Shown: piece by piece, positions 8,035 to 16,255 of the stretch
Layout of the letters: the number at the start of each line of letters is the position of its first letter
Position numbering within the stretch: the first letter of the stretch is position 1
Source of the DNA: Nitrospiraceae bacterium UBA2600
Lineage (GTDB): Bacteria; Nitrospirota; Thermodesulfovibrionia; Thermodesulfovibrionales; Thermodesulfovibrionaceae
Reading direction: 5' to 3'
Length of the DNA: 64,000 nucleotides
NCBI GenBank assembly: GCA_002339325.1
Contig: DDKK01000001.1
Coordinates: 62,001-126,000 of the forward strand
Translations under genes and position numbers: made by a program
The notes under the pieces: model-generated
The model's input: the letters and a program-made list of their open reading frames with translations, nothing else
Databases searched by the model: none
Told to the model about the DNA's origin: nothing

Positions 8035-9305
8035 AAATCTCTCCTATACGCACAACAATATTCTTAATTCTGGTAATCATTTCTCTATTAACTCCTAAAG
8101 TTTCATTTAGCAGCCAGTTATATTCACTGTCTGACTGTATTGAAATAGCGTTAAAAGGTAACCCTGAATTGCTCGCCTCAAAGGAACAACTAAACAAAAG
8201 CTTATTTAAGATAGGAGAGGCTCGCTCTGGTTATTTTCCCGAAATTGACCTTACTGTTGGCTATCAGAGAAGTTATCAAGATTCTCGAACAAGGGAAGAC
8301 TACTACTCAAAAAACTATTCTGGGCAGCTAAGCTTAAGCCAGACTCTTTTTGACTTTGGAAAGACTTCCACAAAAGTAGATATTCAAAAGGAACTTTACA
8401 AAGCCACAGAAGCACAGGATAGAGATACCATTTTAGGAGTAGTCTATAATGTCAAAGCAGCATACTTCAATCTGCTGAAAGCAAAAAAAGCAAAGGAAAC
8501 AGCTCAGGAGGTTTTAAAGCAGGCACAAAAGCATCTTGACCTTGCAAAAGGCTTCTATGAGGTAGGACTGAAGCCAAAAATTGAGGTAACAAAAGCAGAA
8601 GTAGAAGTTAGTAATGCAAAGCTAAGTCTAATTTCTGCTGAAAAAGGCTTAAGACAAGCACTCTTAAGTCTAAAAGTTGCCATGGGAGTTGTATTTATGG
8701 CCGACTTCGATATAAAAGAAGAAGAATACGCAGTGAGAAAACTGGAAGAAAAAGAGGCTTTAGAAATAGCTTTACAGAGAAATCCGCAACTTCAGAATAT
8801 TAAATTTAACAAAAATGCAGCCTTACAAACAGAGGACTTGGTAAAAAAAGAATATCTTCCAATGCTTACAGGCACAGGAAAATATAGCTACACCGGTGAA
8901 GACTTTCCACTTAACAAAGGCTGGAGTTTACTTGTTCAGCTAAACATGCCTATTTTTAGTGGATGGTCTACAACTTACAAACTTAAACAGGCAAAGGCAG
9001 ACACTGCCTATTATCAAAACAAAGAAGAGGCTTTAAAACAACAGATTGCTTCGCAGATTAAAACTCTATTTGTTCAGCTTAACGAGGCAAAGCAGAAGAT
9101 AGATACTTTAAAAGTGACTCTGAGACAAGCAAAAGAAAACCTTGACCTTGCCATGGGCAGATATGAAGTTGGAGTTGGTAGTTCCATTGAAGTTGTAGAT
9201 GCAATTGTTCTTTACGAGCAGACAAACACTCAATACTGGCAGGCAGTGTATGACTATAACGTAACTTATGCAGAAATAGAAAAAATAACAGGAATGGAGA
9301 GATGA
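8031..9305 (+). CDS. TolC-family outer membrane efflux protein (second copy)
   Basis: A second outer-membrane channel of 424 residues with an N-terminal signal peptide (hydrophobic 8-28). Two OEP repeats carry heptad-rich helices such as AKGFYEVGLKPKIEVTKAEV and GRYEVGVGSSIEVVDAIV. These share the G-Y-E-V-G turn between halves, showing the usual internal duplication. It overlaps the genes on either side by 4 bases (ATGA). Its position just before the MacA-like adaptor suggests it is the channel for the ABC pump. Confidence 0.9.
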   Translation: MKISPIRTTIFLILVIISLLTPKVSFSSQLYSLSDCIEIALKGNPELLASKEQLNKSLFKIGEARSGYFPEIDLTVGYQRSYQDSRTREDYYSKNYSGQLSLSQTLFDFGKTSTKVDIQKELYKATEAQDRDTILGVVYNVKAAYFNLLKAKKAKETAQEVLKQAQKHLDLAKGFYEVGLKPKIEVTKAEVEVSNAKLSLISAEKGLRQALLSLKVAMGVVFMADFDIKEEEYAVRKLEEKEALEIALQRNPQLQNIKFNKNAALQTEDLVKKEYLPMLTGTGKYSYTGEDFPLNKGWSLLVQLNMPIFSGWSTTYKLKQAKADTAYYQNKEEALKQQIASQIKTLFVQLNEAKQKIDTLKVTLRQAKENLDLAMGRYEVGVGSSIEVVDAIVLYEQTNTQYWQAVYDYNVTYAEIEKITGMER

Positions 9306-10465
9306 AAAAAAAGAGAAAGATAATACTAATCGGAGCATTAACCCTTCTATTTTTAACAGGCCTATCGATTTTTTTCCTTACCAGTTCAAAAAAATCAGAA
9401 TTCAAAACTGTAAAAGTTCAGCGAGGACAGATAATTCAGAGGGTAACAGCCACAGGAAATGTAAATCCCGTCACGACAATAATAGTTGGAACAAGAGTCT
9501 CCGGAACTATTGTAGCTCTCTACGCTGACTACAACTCACAGGTAAAAAAGGGACAGTTAATTGCCCAGATAGACCCTACACCATTTGAAAATGAGCTGAA
9601 ACAGTCCGAGGCTGAAGTTTTAAACTCAAAGGCAGCTCTTTTCAAAGCGGAGGTTACTTTAAAAGATTCTGAAAGAACATTCAAAAGAAAGCAAGAACTC
9701 TTCAAGAGAGACCTTATAGCCAGAAGCGAACTTGATGATGCTGAGACAGCTTTAAATACTGCCAAGGCTCAGTATGAAATAGCTAAGGCACAGCTTAAGA
9801 AGGCAGAGGCAGGATTAAGACAGGCTCAAACCAATCTTGGTTATACAAGAATTGTCTCGCCTGTTACAGGTGTAGTAATAGCAAAAAATGTTGAAGTAGG
9901 TCAGACAGTAGCTGCAAGTTTCCAGACACCCACTCTTTTTACAATTGCACCAGACCTCACAAAAATGCAAGTAGATACAAACGTAGATGAAGCGGATATT
10001 TCAAAAATAAAAGTTGGTATGGAAGCAGAGTTTACAGTAGATGCTTATCCTGAAAGAAAATTTAAGGGAGTAGTGTCTCAGATAAGACTTTCGCCTACTA
10101 TCACTCAAAATGTGGTTACCTATAATGTTGTTATATCCTTTGATAACTCTCAGATGATGCTAAAACCTGGCATGACAGCAAATGTTACCTTTGTTGTGGA
10201 GAGCAAAAAAGACATACTGAAAATTCCAAATGCTGCTTTGAGGTTTAAGATGCCTGGTAGCACCCCAACAAAACAACAGGGAGTATGGGTAATGAGAAGT
10301 GGAAAGCCTGTAAGGATAAACATAAAAACCGGCGTAAGTGACGGTGAATGGTCAGAGGTTTTAGAGGGAGATATCAAAGAGGGTGAAGAAGTGATTGTAG
10401 ACGTGGGTGGAACTCAAAAAAAAGGCCAGTCTCAATCATCTCCTCGGCCTCCGGTAAGATTTTAA
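9302..10465 (+). CDS. MacA-like periplasmic adaptor of an ABC efflux pump
   Basis: Adaptor of 387 residues with a short cytoplasmic Lys-rich start and one transmembrane helix (about 7-26). The lipoyl domain begins TATGNVNPV and includes SGTIVALYADYNSQVKKGQ. A coiled-coil hairpin (about 95-175), the lipoyl return segment (IVSPVTGVVIAKNVEVGQTV), a beta-barrel and a membrane-proximal domain complete it. In MacAB systems this protein contacts the MacB periplasmic domain and stimulates its ATPase. The ABC ATPase and permease genes follow directly, which supports the MacA-like assignment. Confidence 0.9.
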   Translation: MKKKRKIILIGALTLLFLTGLSIFFLTSSKKSEFKTVKVQRGQIIQRVTATGNVNPVTTIIVGTRVSGTIVALYADYNSQVKKGQLIAQIDPTPFENELKQSEAEVLNSKAALFKAEVTLKDSERTFKRKQELFKRDLIARSELDDAETALNTAKAQYEIAKAQLKKAEAGLRQAQTNLGYTRIVSPVTGVVIAKNVEVGQTVAASFQTPTLFTIAPDLTKMQVDTNVDEADISKIKVGMEAEFTVDAYPERKFKGVVSQIRLSPTITQNVVTYNVVISFDNSQMMLKPGMTANVTFVVESKKDILKIPNAALRFKMPGSTPTKQQGVWVMRSGKPVRINIKTGVSDGEWSEVLEGDIKEGEEVIVDVGGTQKKGQSQSSPRPPVRF

Positions 10466-10468
10466 AAA

Positions 10469-11173
10469 ATGCCTCTCATAAAGATTGAAAAAGTTACAAA
10501 GATTTACAGATTTGGAGAGCAGGAACTAAAGGTTCTTGAAGACGTGTCAGTAGAAATTGAAAAAGGAGAATTTCTCTGCATTATGGGACCTTCTGGTTCA
10601 GGCAAGTCCACCTTCATGAACATATTAGGCTGTCTTGATACTCCAACATCGGGCAGATATTATCTTGACAGCATAGATGTATCTACCTTCGGAGCTAATG
10701 AACTTGCCGAGATAAGAAATAAAAAAATAGGCTTTGTTTTCCAACAGTTTAATCTCCTTCCAAGAGCAACAGCTGTGGAAAATGTTGAGTTACCTCTCAT
10801 TTATGCAGGCGTTCCTTACAAGGAAAGAAGAGAACGAGCAAAAGACATGCTTGCCCAAGTAGGACTTGCTGAGAGAGTCAATCACTATCCAAAACAGTTA
10901 AGCGGAGGACAGCAGCAGAGAGTTGCTATAGCAAGGGCTCTTGTAAATTCTCCTTCCATCATTCTTGCCGATGAACCTACAGGCAATCTCGACTCAAAAT
11001 CAAGTCTTGAAATAATGGAAATATTCAAAAGATTAAATGAAGAACAGGGCTTGACTACAATTATTGTAACCCATGAGCCTGATATTGCATCTTTTGGAAG
11101 GAGGCAGATAAGATTTCTTGACGGAAAAATTGTTTGCGATTCCGCTGTTTGCACAATGGAGGAGAAAAAATGA
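10469..11173 (+). CDS. ABC transporter ATP-binding protein (MacB/LolD type)
   Basis: ATPase subunit of 234 residues. Walker A GPSGSGKS spans 40-47, the Q-loop follows in VFQQFNLLPRATAVENVELPL, the signature is LSGGQQQRVAIARAL, and Walker B is IILADEPTGNLDS with the H-loop in VTHEP. These are hallmarks of the MacB/LolD/FtsE-like subfamily. In E. coli MacB the ATPase and permease are one chain; here they are separate genes whose stop and start overlap (ATGA). It begins 3 bases after the MacA-like gene. Confidence 0.93.
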   Translation: MPLIKIEKVTKIYRFGEQELKVLEDVSVEIEKGEFLCIMGPSGSGKSTFMNILGCLDTPTSGRYYLDSIDVSTFGANELAEIRNKKIGFVFQQFNLLPRATAVENVELPLIYAGVPYKERRERAKDMLAQVGLAERVNHYPKQLSGGQQQRVAIARALVNSPSIILADEPTGNLDSKSSLEIMEIFKRLNEEQGLTTIIVTHEPDIASFGRRQIRFLDGKIVCDSAVCTMEEKK

Positions 11174-12399
11174 TATCAATCTCTTCAATAATAAACATTG
11201 CACTCCGGTCACTCATTGTAAACAAAATGAGAACTTTCCTTGCAATTCTTGGCATAATAATCGGCGTTGGAGCAGTTGTAACGATGGTTGCAGTGGGAAG
11301 TGGTGCAAGCAAGAAAATATCGCAACAGATAGCAAGCATAGGGAGCAATCTAATCCTCATATTACCGGGCGCAACTACTCAAGGCGGCTTAAGAATGGGA
11401 CACGGAACTCAGCAGACTTTAACCTTCTCCGATGCAGAGGCTATCGCAAAAGAATGTCCTGCTGTAGTATCTGTAGCACCTGTAATATCAGGAACAGCTC
11501 AAGTTGTCTTTGGCAATCAGAATTGGTCAACAGGCATTATGGGAACTACTCCAGATATGGTCATAGTCAGAGAGTGGGAAGTAGTATCGGGAAGATTTAT
11601 CAATGAACAGGATGTAAGGAGTGGAACAAAGGTGGCTGTTATAGGACAAACAGTGGCGGAGAAACTTTTTGGAGAGCTTGAACCTATTGGGAAGGTAATA
11701 AGAATAAAAAAGATACCTTTCGAAGTAGTAGGGCTACTTGAGAAAAAGGGTCAGACATTTACTGGTCAAGACCAGGATGACATCATTTATGTGCCTATCT
11801 CTACGGCACAACGGACTCTTTTCGGACAAACCCTTCCCGGAAGAGTAAGGCTAATATATGCTAAAGCAGCAGACTTAGAGAGCATTCAACAGGCAACAGA
11901 GCAGATTAGGACACTCCTCAGACAGAGACACAGAATTGGACCAAATCAAGAGGATGATTTTACAGTTATGGATTTAACGCAGATGCTTAAAGCAGCAGAG
12001 GAATCAACAAAAACAATGTCTATACTACTTGGAGCAATAGCCTCTGTGTCATTACTTGTAGGCGGAATAGGGATTATGAACATAATGCTTGTGTCTGTCA
12101 CAGAGAGGACAAGAGAAATAGGAATAAGGATGGCCGTAGGTGCAAAACCAAAGGACATAAGAATGCAGTTTCTCATCGAAGCCCTTTTTCTCACCACCAT
12201 AGGAGGTCTATTCGGACTATTGTTGGGAATTGCAGGCTCGCTCATTGTTTCATCGATAATGCAATGGCCTATCAGTATCTCTGTTTTTTCTGCCCTTATT
12301 GCTTTTGTCTTTTCAGCCTTTGTGGGAGTTTTCTTTGGTTTTTATCCTGCCTATAAGGCTTCCATTCTCAATCCTATCGAAGCCTTAAGATACGAATGA
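11170..12399 (+). CDS. MacB-like ABC transporter permease
   Basis: Permease of 409 residues with four expected transmembrane helices. The first (about 21-42, LAILGIIIGVGAVVTMVAVG) is followed by a large periplasmic MacB_PCD domain and then the C-terminal FtsX domain. That domain shows the family's LVGGIGIMNIMLVSVTERTREIGIRMAVGA sequence split over helix 2 and the coupling loop. The ATG at 11170 overlaps the ATPase stop; a longer frame from 11134 lies inside the ATPase gene and is unlikely. It is the last gene of the efflux operon. Substrates could be macrolides, peptides or lipids. Confidence 0.92.
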   Translation: MISISSIINIALRSLIVNKMRTFLAILGIIIGVGAVVTMVAVGSGASKKISQQIASIGSNLILILPGATTQGGLRMGHGTQQTLTFSDAEAIAKECPAVVSVAPVISGTAQVVFGNQNWSTGIMGTTPDMVIVREWEVVSGRFINEQDVRSGTKVAVIGQTVAEKLFGELEPIGKVIRIKKIPFEVVGLLEKKGQTFTGQDQDDIIYVPISTAQRTLFGQTLPGRVRLIYAKAADLESIQQATEQIRTLLRQRHRIGPNQEDDFTVMDLTQMLKAAEESTKTMSILLGAIASVSLLVGGIGIMNIMLVSVTERTREIGIRMAVGAKPKDIRMQFLIEALFLTTIGGLFGLLLGIAGSLIVSSIMQWPISISVFSALIAFVFSAFVGVFFGFYPAYKASILNPIEALRYE

Positions 12400-12405
12400 A
12401 TTCTG

Positions 12406-12414
12406 TGATATAAT
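12406..12414 (+). promoter_or_regulatory. Extended -10 promoter of tRNA-Ser
   Basis: TGATATAAT (TG at 12406-12407, TATAAT at 12409-12414) lies 9 bases before the mature tRNA 5' end. The predicted transcription start is near 12421. It begins only 7 bases after the macB-like stop, so the -35 region lies in that coding sequence. Confidence 0.65.
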
Positions 12415-12423
12415 AAAAAATCT

Positions 12424-12511
12424 GGAGAGGTGGCCGAGTGGTTTAAGGCGGCGGTCTTGAAAACCGCTGTGGGGGATAACCTCACCGGGGGTTCAAATCC
12501 CTCCCTCTCCG
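12424..12511 (+). tRNA. tRNA-Ser (anticodon UGA)
   Basis: An 88-base class II tRNA. The acceptor stem GGAGAGG (12424-12430) pairs with CCTCTCC (12504-12510), followed by discriminator G at 12511; CCA is not encoded. The anticodon loop CTTGAAA is closed by GCGGT/ACCGC and reads TGA. A long variable arm is present (GTGGGGGATAACCTCAC), as expected for Ser. The T arm has GTTCAAATC. Its last 19 bases are overlapped by the 3' end of glmM on the other strand. Confidence 0.97.
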
Positions 12512-13872
12512 CTCTTCTTTCTAATCTCTTCATAAGCAATGGTCTCTATTTCCTTAAGAGCTTCTTCCACTTTCTGTAAATTTTCTCCTTCAGTCATTAT
12601 TCTTATTTTAGGCTCTGTCCCTGAGGGTCTTATCAGTATTCTTCCATTAATCTTCTTTTCTAATGAAGAAGCTATGCTGTAAAGCTTTCTGAGAACAGGC
12701 TCAACTGCCCCTTTTGATAGATTTTCAGGTATTCTTATATTTCGAAGAATTTGAGGATATCGGGGAATTTCTTTAACAAGCTCACTTAGAGGAATCTGAT
12801 TTTTCTTGACTATATGAGCCATCTGAACAGCTGTAATAGCACCATCTCCTGTGCATGTATAATCCATACACACTATATGGCCTGACTGCTCACCTCCAAG
12901 ATTATATCCGCCTTTGAGCATTTCTTCTACCACGTATTTATCGCCTACCTTTGTTCGTATCAGTCTAATTCCGGATGATTTAAGATAGTTTTCAACACCC
13001 ATATTGGTCATTACCGTTGCAACGACTGTATTTTTTCTCAACTTCTTTTCTTTCTTTAGCTCTCCAGCTAACACAGTTAGAATCAAGTCTCCATCTATTA
13101 TATTTCCCTTCTCATCTACGAGAATTGTTCTGTCTGCGTCTCCGTCATGGGCAATTCCGATATCAGCACCGGTTTGCTTGACTTTCTCGATAAGCGAATC
13201 TGGATAGAGAGCTCCGCATTCCTTGTTTATATTTAACCCATCTGGTTTGTCATTTATAGAAATAACTTCCGCACCCAGTTCATGAAACAGAATGGGAGTT
13301 ATCTTATAGGCTGCACCATTAGCAGGGTCAATTACAACTTTTAAACCTTCAAGATTTGCGTCTCTTGGAAGAGTTGATTTAACGAACTCAACATATCTTC
13401 CCTGGGCATCTTCAATTCTGAAAGCTTTGCCTAATTCCTTGGCTGACGGTCTTTTAGAAGGGAAATCTTTAGCCTCTATCAGGCTTTCCATCTCTTTCTC
13501 TAACTCCTCTGTAAGTTTAAAACCGTTGTTGGAGAATATTTTTATACCATTGTCACTGTAGGGATTATGCGATGCAGATATTACAATTCCTGCATCAGCC
13601 CGCATACTCTTTACTAAAAAAGCTATAGCAGGCGTTGGAATCGGACCAAGTAAATATACATCTCCTCCCATTGACGTAATACCCGCTGTGAGAGAGGCTT
13701 CAATTACATATCCGGAAATTCTTGTATCCTTGCCTATTAGAATTTTTGGCTTGTGTGATAAATTTCTTCTAAGTAAAAAACACAAAGCCATCCCCACTTT
13801 CAAGCAAATCTCTGGTGTTATCGGATGGCTATTTATAGTTCCTCTTATTCCGTCTGTTCCGAATAAACCCAT
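12493..13872 (-). CDS. glmM: Phosphoglucosamine mutase
   Basis: Converts glucosamine-6-phosphate to glucosamine-1-phosphate for peptidoglycan and LPS precursor synthesis. The 459 residues start with MGLFGTDGIRG, the hallmark of GlmM. The phosphoserine loop is ISASHNP with Ser101, the metal loop is DGDADR and the phosphate loop is RPSGTEPKIRI. The last codons and the TGA stop (12495-12493) lie in the antisense of the tRNA-Ser T arm, so the C-terminal GEGGI comes from tRNA sequence. It overlaps cdaR by one base, giving the conserved cdaA-cdaR-glmM order. Confidence 0.97.
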   Translation of the reverse strand: MGLFGTDGIRGTINSHPITPEICLKVGMALCFLLRRNLSHKPKILIGKDTRISGYVIEASLTAGITSMGGDVYLLGPIPTPAIAFLVKSMRADAGIVISASHNPYSDNGIKIFSNNGFKLTEELEKEMESLIEAKDFPSKRPSAKELGKAFRIEDAQGRYVEFVKSTLPRDANLEGLKVVIDPANGAAYKITPILFHELGAEVISINDKPDGLNINKECGALYPDSLIEKVKQTGADIGIAHDGDADRTILVDEKGNIIDGDLILTVLAGELKKEKKLRKNTVVATVMTNMGVENYLKSSGIRLIRTKVGDKYVVEEMLKGGYNLGGEQSGHIVCMDYTCTGDGAITAVQMAHIVKKNQIPLSELVKEIPRYPQILRNIRIPENLSKGAVEPVLRKLYSIASSLEKKINGRILIRPSGTEPKIRIMTEGENLQKVEEALKEIETIAYEEIRKKSGEGGI

Positions 13873-14525
13873 CAGTGCCTCCTTAATCTTACCGTTACAT
13901 TAACCGTGTCTTTCTCTGCTCTGAATATCTTACCCTCAGGGTCAATTTTTGCCTGAATGGTAAGATTATTGTTTAAGCCCTCTATATCAATGGGCTCTGT
14001 TTTTATGATTCTTATCCTGTCTAACTCTCTCTTTGCTCCCTCTATGGAGATGTTTGAAGGAGTAACCTCAACTGAATCTATCACAAAGCCTTTTTCAGGT
14101 TTGCCTGTAATAACAGCTTTCACGGGAATGTTTTTCTGCTCTTTTTTGTCTACAAAAAGCTTTACTGTTGATGGGTCAATTCTCAGAATTTCAACTCCTC
14201 TCGGCAGTTTAACCGAAGACTTGGTTATGGGAATAGAGTTTTCTCCGAGCTTAACATTGGAAATATCAACAATAACTCTCACATCGTTTTGGGCGATATC
14301 TTTAAGAATTCGCTCTCTTGCCGAGATGGAAACAGTTATTTTCCTCACACTTTGCCTTAGAACTTCCATTTCAGCGGGAGTATTTTTAAGCTCTAAGGGA
14401 ACTTCAATAGATGTCTCTGTTTGTCCCTTAAACGTAACAAAAAACCAGAGAAATAAAGAAATCATTATTGAGATAACCTTTATAGCCGTATTCTCTGTAA
14501 GCATTTTTCTCATAAATCTATTCAT
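13872..14525 (-). CDS. cdaR: CdaR/YbbR-domain regulator of diadenylate cyclase
   Basis: A 217-residue membrane-anchored protein with one N-terminal transmembrane helix (about 16-31) and two YbbR repeats outside the membrane. YbbR strands include VPLELKNTPAEMEV, VKLPRGVEILRIDPSTVKL and the second-repeat VEVTPSNISIEG. In Firmicutes, CdaR binds and modulates the cyclase CdaA. Here it lies between cdaA and glmM with a 4-base and a 1-base overlap, which supports the same role. Two repeats is short for the family (often three or four), so the fold may be reduced. Confidence 0.87.
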   Translation of the reverse strand: MNRFMRKMLTENTAIKVISIMISLFLWFFVTFKGQTETSIEVPLELKNTPAEMEVLRQSVRKITVSISARERILKDIAQNDVRVIVDISNVKLGENSIPITKSSVKLPRGVEILRIDPSTVKLFVDKKEQKNIPVKAVITGKPEKGFVIDSVEVTPSNISIEGAKRELDRIRIIKTEPIDIEGLNNNLTIQAKIDPEGKIFRAEKDTVNVTVRLRRH

Positions 14526-15289
14526 TTCTTATCTCTCTCAGCAGTGAACAGATTGGTAAGTCTTTGCCTTAGTTTTTCCATATCAAGATTACCTTCAAGC
14601 TTTCCGTGAACGGCAAGTGAGATAGAACCTGTCTCCTCAGAAATTATAACCGCAACAGCATCTGTCTCTTCAGTTATGCCAAGGGCTGCTCTGTGTCTTG
14701 TTCCGTAAGTCTTTCTTAAATCTGCTCCAAGTTTAATAGGCAAGAAACATCCAGCAGCAAGGAGTCTGTTTCCCTTTATTATCACAGCACCGTCATGTAT
14801 CGGACTTGTAGGATGAAAAATGCTCATTAAAAGTTCTTTTGTGACTCTTGCATCTAAAGGAACACCGATTTCAATATACTCTGCCAGACTTACATCTCTC
14901 TCGAAGACAATTAAAGCACCGATTTTTTTATTAGCAAGAGTTTGGGAGGCTTTAACAATTTCCTCTATGGTTTTCATCTCCTCGGCAGAGCTAAATCTGT
15001 GAAATAGGGGAGTTTCTCCCATCTGGGCAAGGGCTTTTCTTATTTCAGGTTGAAAAAGAATAATAAGAACAATAACTATTTGCGTCCAGAAGCTCTGAAT
15101 GAGCCAGTCGAGAGTGTATAATTCAAGAAATCTTGAAAGCAAAGAAAGTCCAAGTAAAACACCCACTCCTATCAGCATCCGTGCTGCCCTTGTGCCCTTG
15201 ACAAGAAGAAAGATTTTATAAATGATGTAAGATACTATGACAATGTCAATCAGATCCTGCCATCTGAGTTGACTGATAAATCTCTCCAT
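14522..15289 (-). CDS. cdaA: Diadenylate cyclase CdaA (c-di-AMP synthase)
   Basis: Makes cyclic di-AMP from two ATP at the membrane. The 255 residues have three N-terminal transmembrane helices (about 14-31, 37-56, 66-80) and a C-terminal DAC domain. The catalytic DGA motif is at 166-168 and the RHR motif at 198-200; both are intact. c-di-AMP controls potassium uptake, turgor and wall synthesis in bacteria that use it. The operon with cdaR and glmM suggests coupling of c-di-AMP synthesis to cell-wall precursor supply, as described in Firmicutes. Confidence 0.95.
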   Translation of the reverse strand: MERFISQLRWQDLIDIVIVSYIIYKIFLLVKGTRAARMLIGVGVLLGLSLLSRFLELYTLDWLIQSFWTQIVIVLIILFQPEIRKALAQMGETPLFHRFSSAEEMKTIEEIVKASQTLANKKIGALIVFERDVSLAEYIEIGVPLDARVTKELLMSIFHPTSPIHDGAVIIKGNRLLAAGCFLPIKLGADLRKTYGTRHRAALGITEETDAVAVIISEETGSISLAVHGKLEGNLDMEKLRQRLTNLFTAERDKK

Positions 15290-15290
15290 T

Positions 15291-15881
15291 CTAAGATAAC
15301 GCCTCTTTGTTAATCTTAATCTTCATCTTGCTTTTAACCGCATTAAGATATGCTTTAATATAGGCCTCATCAGAAATTTCGCTTTCGCCCTTTGAGGAAG
15401 CAATTACCTGAAGAGTTTTGCCTATAGTGATATTTCTCTTAAGAGAAGCTTCATACTGTGCTGGATTGAGTCTATTAAGCTTCAGAATCTGAAAGTAGAT
15501 ATCTTTCTGAAAAACACCGTTCCTCATAAATCTTGGGTCATTTACTATGGCATCCTGTATCTCTCTTTCAGTTGCCTCTATATTATATTTTTTGGCAAGC
15601 CAAAGCAAAACTTCTTCATTTATCAAATCTTCAAGGACTCTCTCCTTAAGGCCTTTTTCCATCTCGTCAGCTTTTTCTTTAAAAATTTCTCGATAAAATC
15701 TTCTTATTTCCTCATAATTTCTCCAGAATTTATCTGCGTATATCTTTTCTCCCTCTACTTCTGCGACATAATCTACCTTAGGTTTATCAACAGTGCCTAC
15801 TCCCCAGAAAACAAAGGTTATGATTACAAGAAAAAACAAAAAATAGAAGTATTTGGCATTCTTTCTGAGAGTTTTAATCAC
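15291..15881 (-). CDS. SurA/PpiD N-terminal-like membrane-anchored chaperone domain protein
   Basis: A 196-residue protein with one transmembrane helix (about 11-28) followed by a helical segment typical of SurA_N/PpiD chaperone domains: VAEVEGEKIYADKFWRNYEE, then LINEEVLLWLAKKYNIEATEREIQDAI. It ends without a parvulin PPIase domain, so it would be a chaperone-only relative. It is one base upstream of cdaA and appears to be the first gene of that operon. A role in envelope protein folding is inferred from the family; no catalytic residue is expected. Confidence 0.75.
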   Translation of the reverse strand: MIKTLRKNAKYFYFLFFLVIITFVFWGVGTVDKPKVDYVAEVEGEKIYADKFWRNYEEIRRFYREIFKEKADEMEKGLKERVLEDLINEEVLLWLAKKYNIEATEREIQDAIVNDPRFMRNGVFQKDIYFQILKLNRLNPAQYEASLKRNITIGKTLQVIASSKGESEISDEAYIKAYLNAVKSKMKIKINKEALS

Positions 15882-15948
15882 CGATGCCTCCTTAGATTTT
15901 TATTGACACTATTTACTTTAAAAGAATTTTTAGCCTCAAGGCAAGCTA

Positions 15949-15957
15949 TGATATAAT
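15949..15957 (+). promoter_or_regulatory. Extended -10 promoter upstream of the FmdB-like gene
   Basis: TGATATAAT with TG at 15949-15950 and TATAAT at 15952-15957. No good -35 is visible at 17-18 bases, in line with extended -10 promoters. Transcription would start near 15964, leaving a leader of about 29 bases that carries the GAGGTG ribosome site of the gene at 15993. This promoter may also read into gyrA. Confidence 0.6.
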
Positions 15958-15992
15958 AAAGATGCTGAAACTTTAATATTTGAGGTGATAGA

Positions 15993-16193
15993 ATGCCCAT
16001 ATATGAGTATGTATGTAAAGGTTGTGGTGAAAATTTTGAAGTTCTTGTATTCGGAGAAAAAAAAATAAAATGTCCAAAATGTAGCTCTGAGGAAATATCA
16101 AAAAAACTTTCCTCCTTTTCTATGAAAGGTGTTCAAAAAGGTAATTCAGGCTGTTCCTCCTGCAAAGCCTCTTCATGCAGTAGTTGCAAATAA
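15993..16193 (+). CDS. FmdB-family zinc ribbon protein
   Basis: A 66-residue protein with an N-terminal FmdB/CxxC zinc ribbon: Cys8 and Cys11 (YVCKGCGENFE) and a second pair in KCPKCSSEE. The end is a Ser/Cys-rich tail with three further CxxC pairs, which could bind another metal. The family was named for a regulator of amidase/formamidase genes, but most members are uncharacterised. It lies 62 bases upstream of gyrA on the same strand and may be co-transcribed with it. Confidence 0.85.
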   Translation: MPIYEYVCKGCGENFEVLVFGEKKIKCPKCSSEEISKKLSSFSMKGVQKGNSGCSSCKASSCSSCK

Positions 16194-16255
16194 TCTATGA
16201 AAAAAATCGTGTTTACTTAACTTAAACTTTTGCAAAAAATTTTCAGAGGTAAAGT

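Noticed and set aside
11118..11606. A 162-codon frame over the start of the MacB-like permease
   Set aside because: It is in another frame of a clear permease gene and has no recognisable protein features.
12351..12539. A 62-codon minus-strand frame across the tRNA-Ser gene
   Set aside because: It contains the EGFEPP-type antisense-of-tRNA sequence that arises from the T arm; the region is a tRNA and the end of glmM.
13957..14547. A 196-codon plus-strand frame opposite cdaR
   Set aside because: It is the complement of cdaR and shows only low-complexity hydrophobic and Ser-rich sequence.
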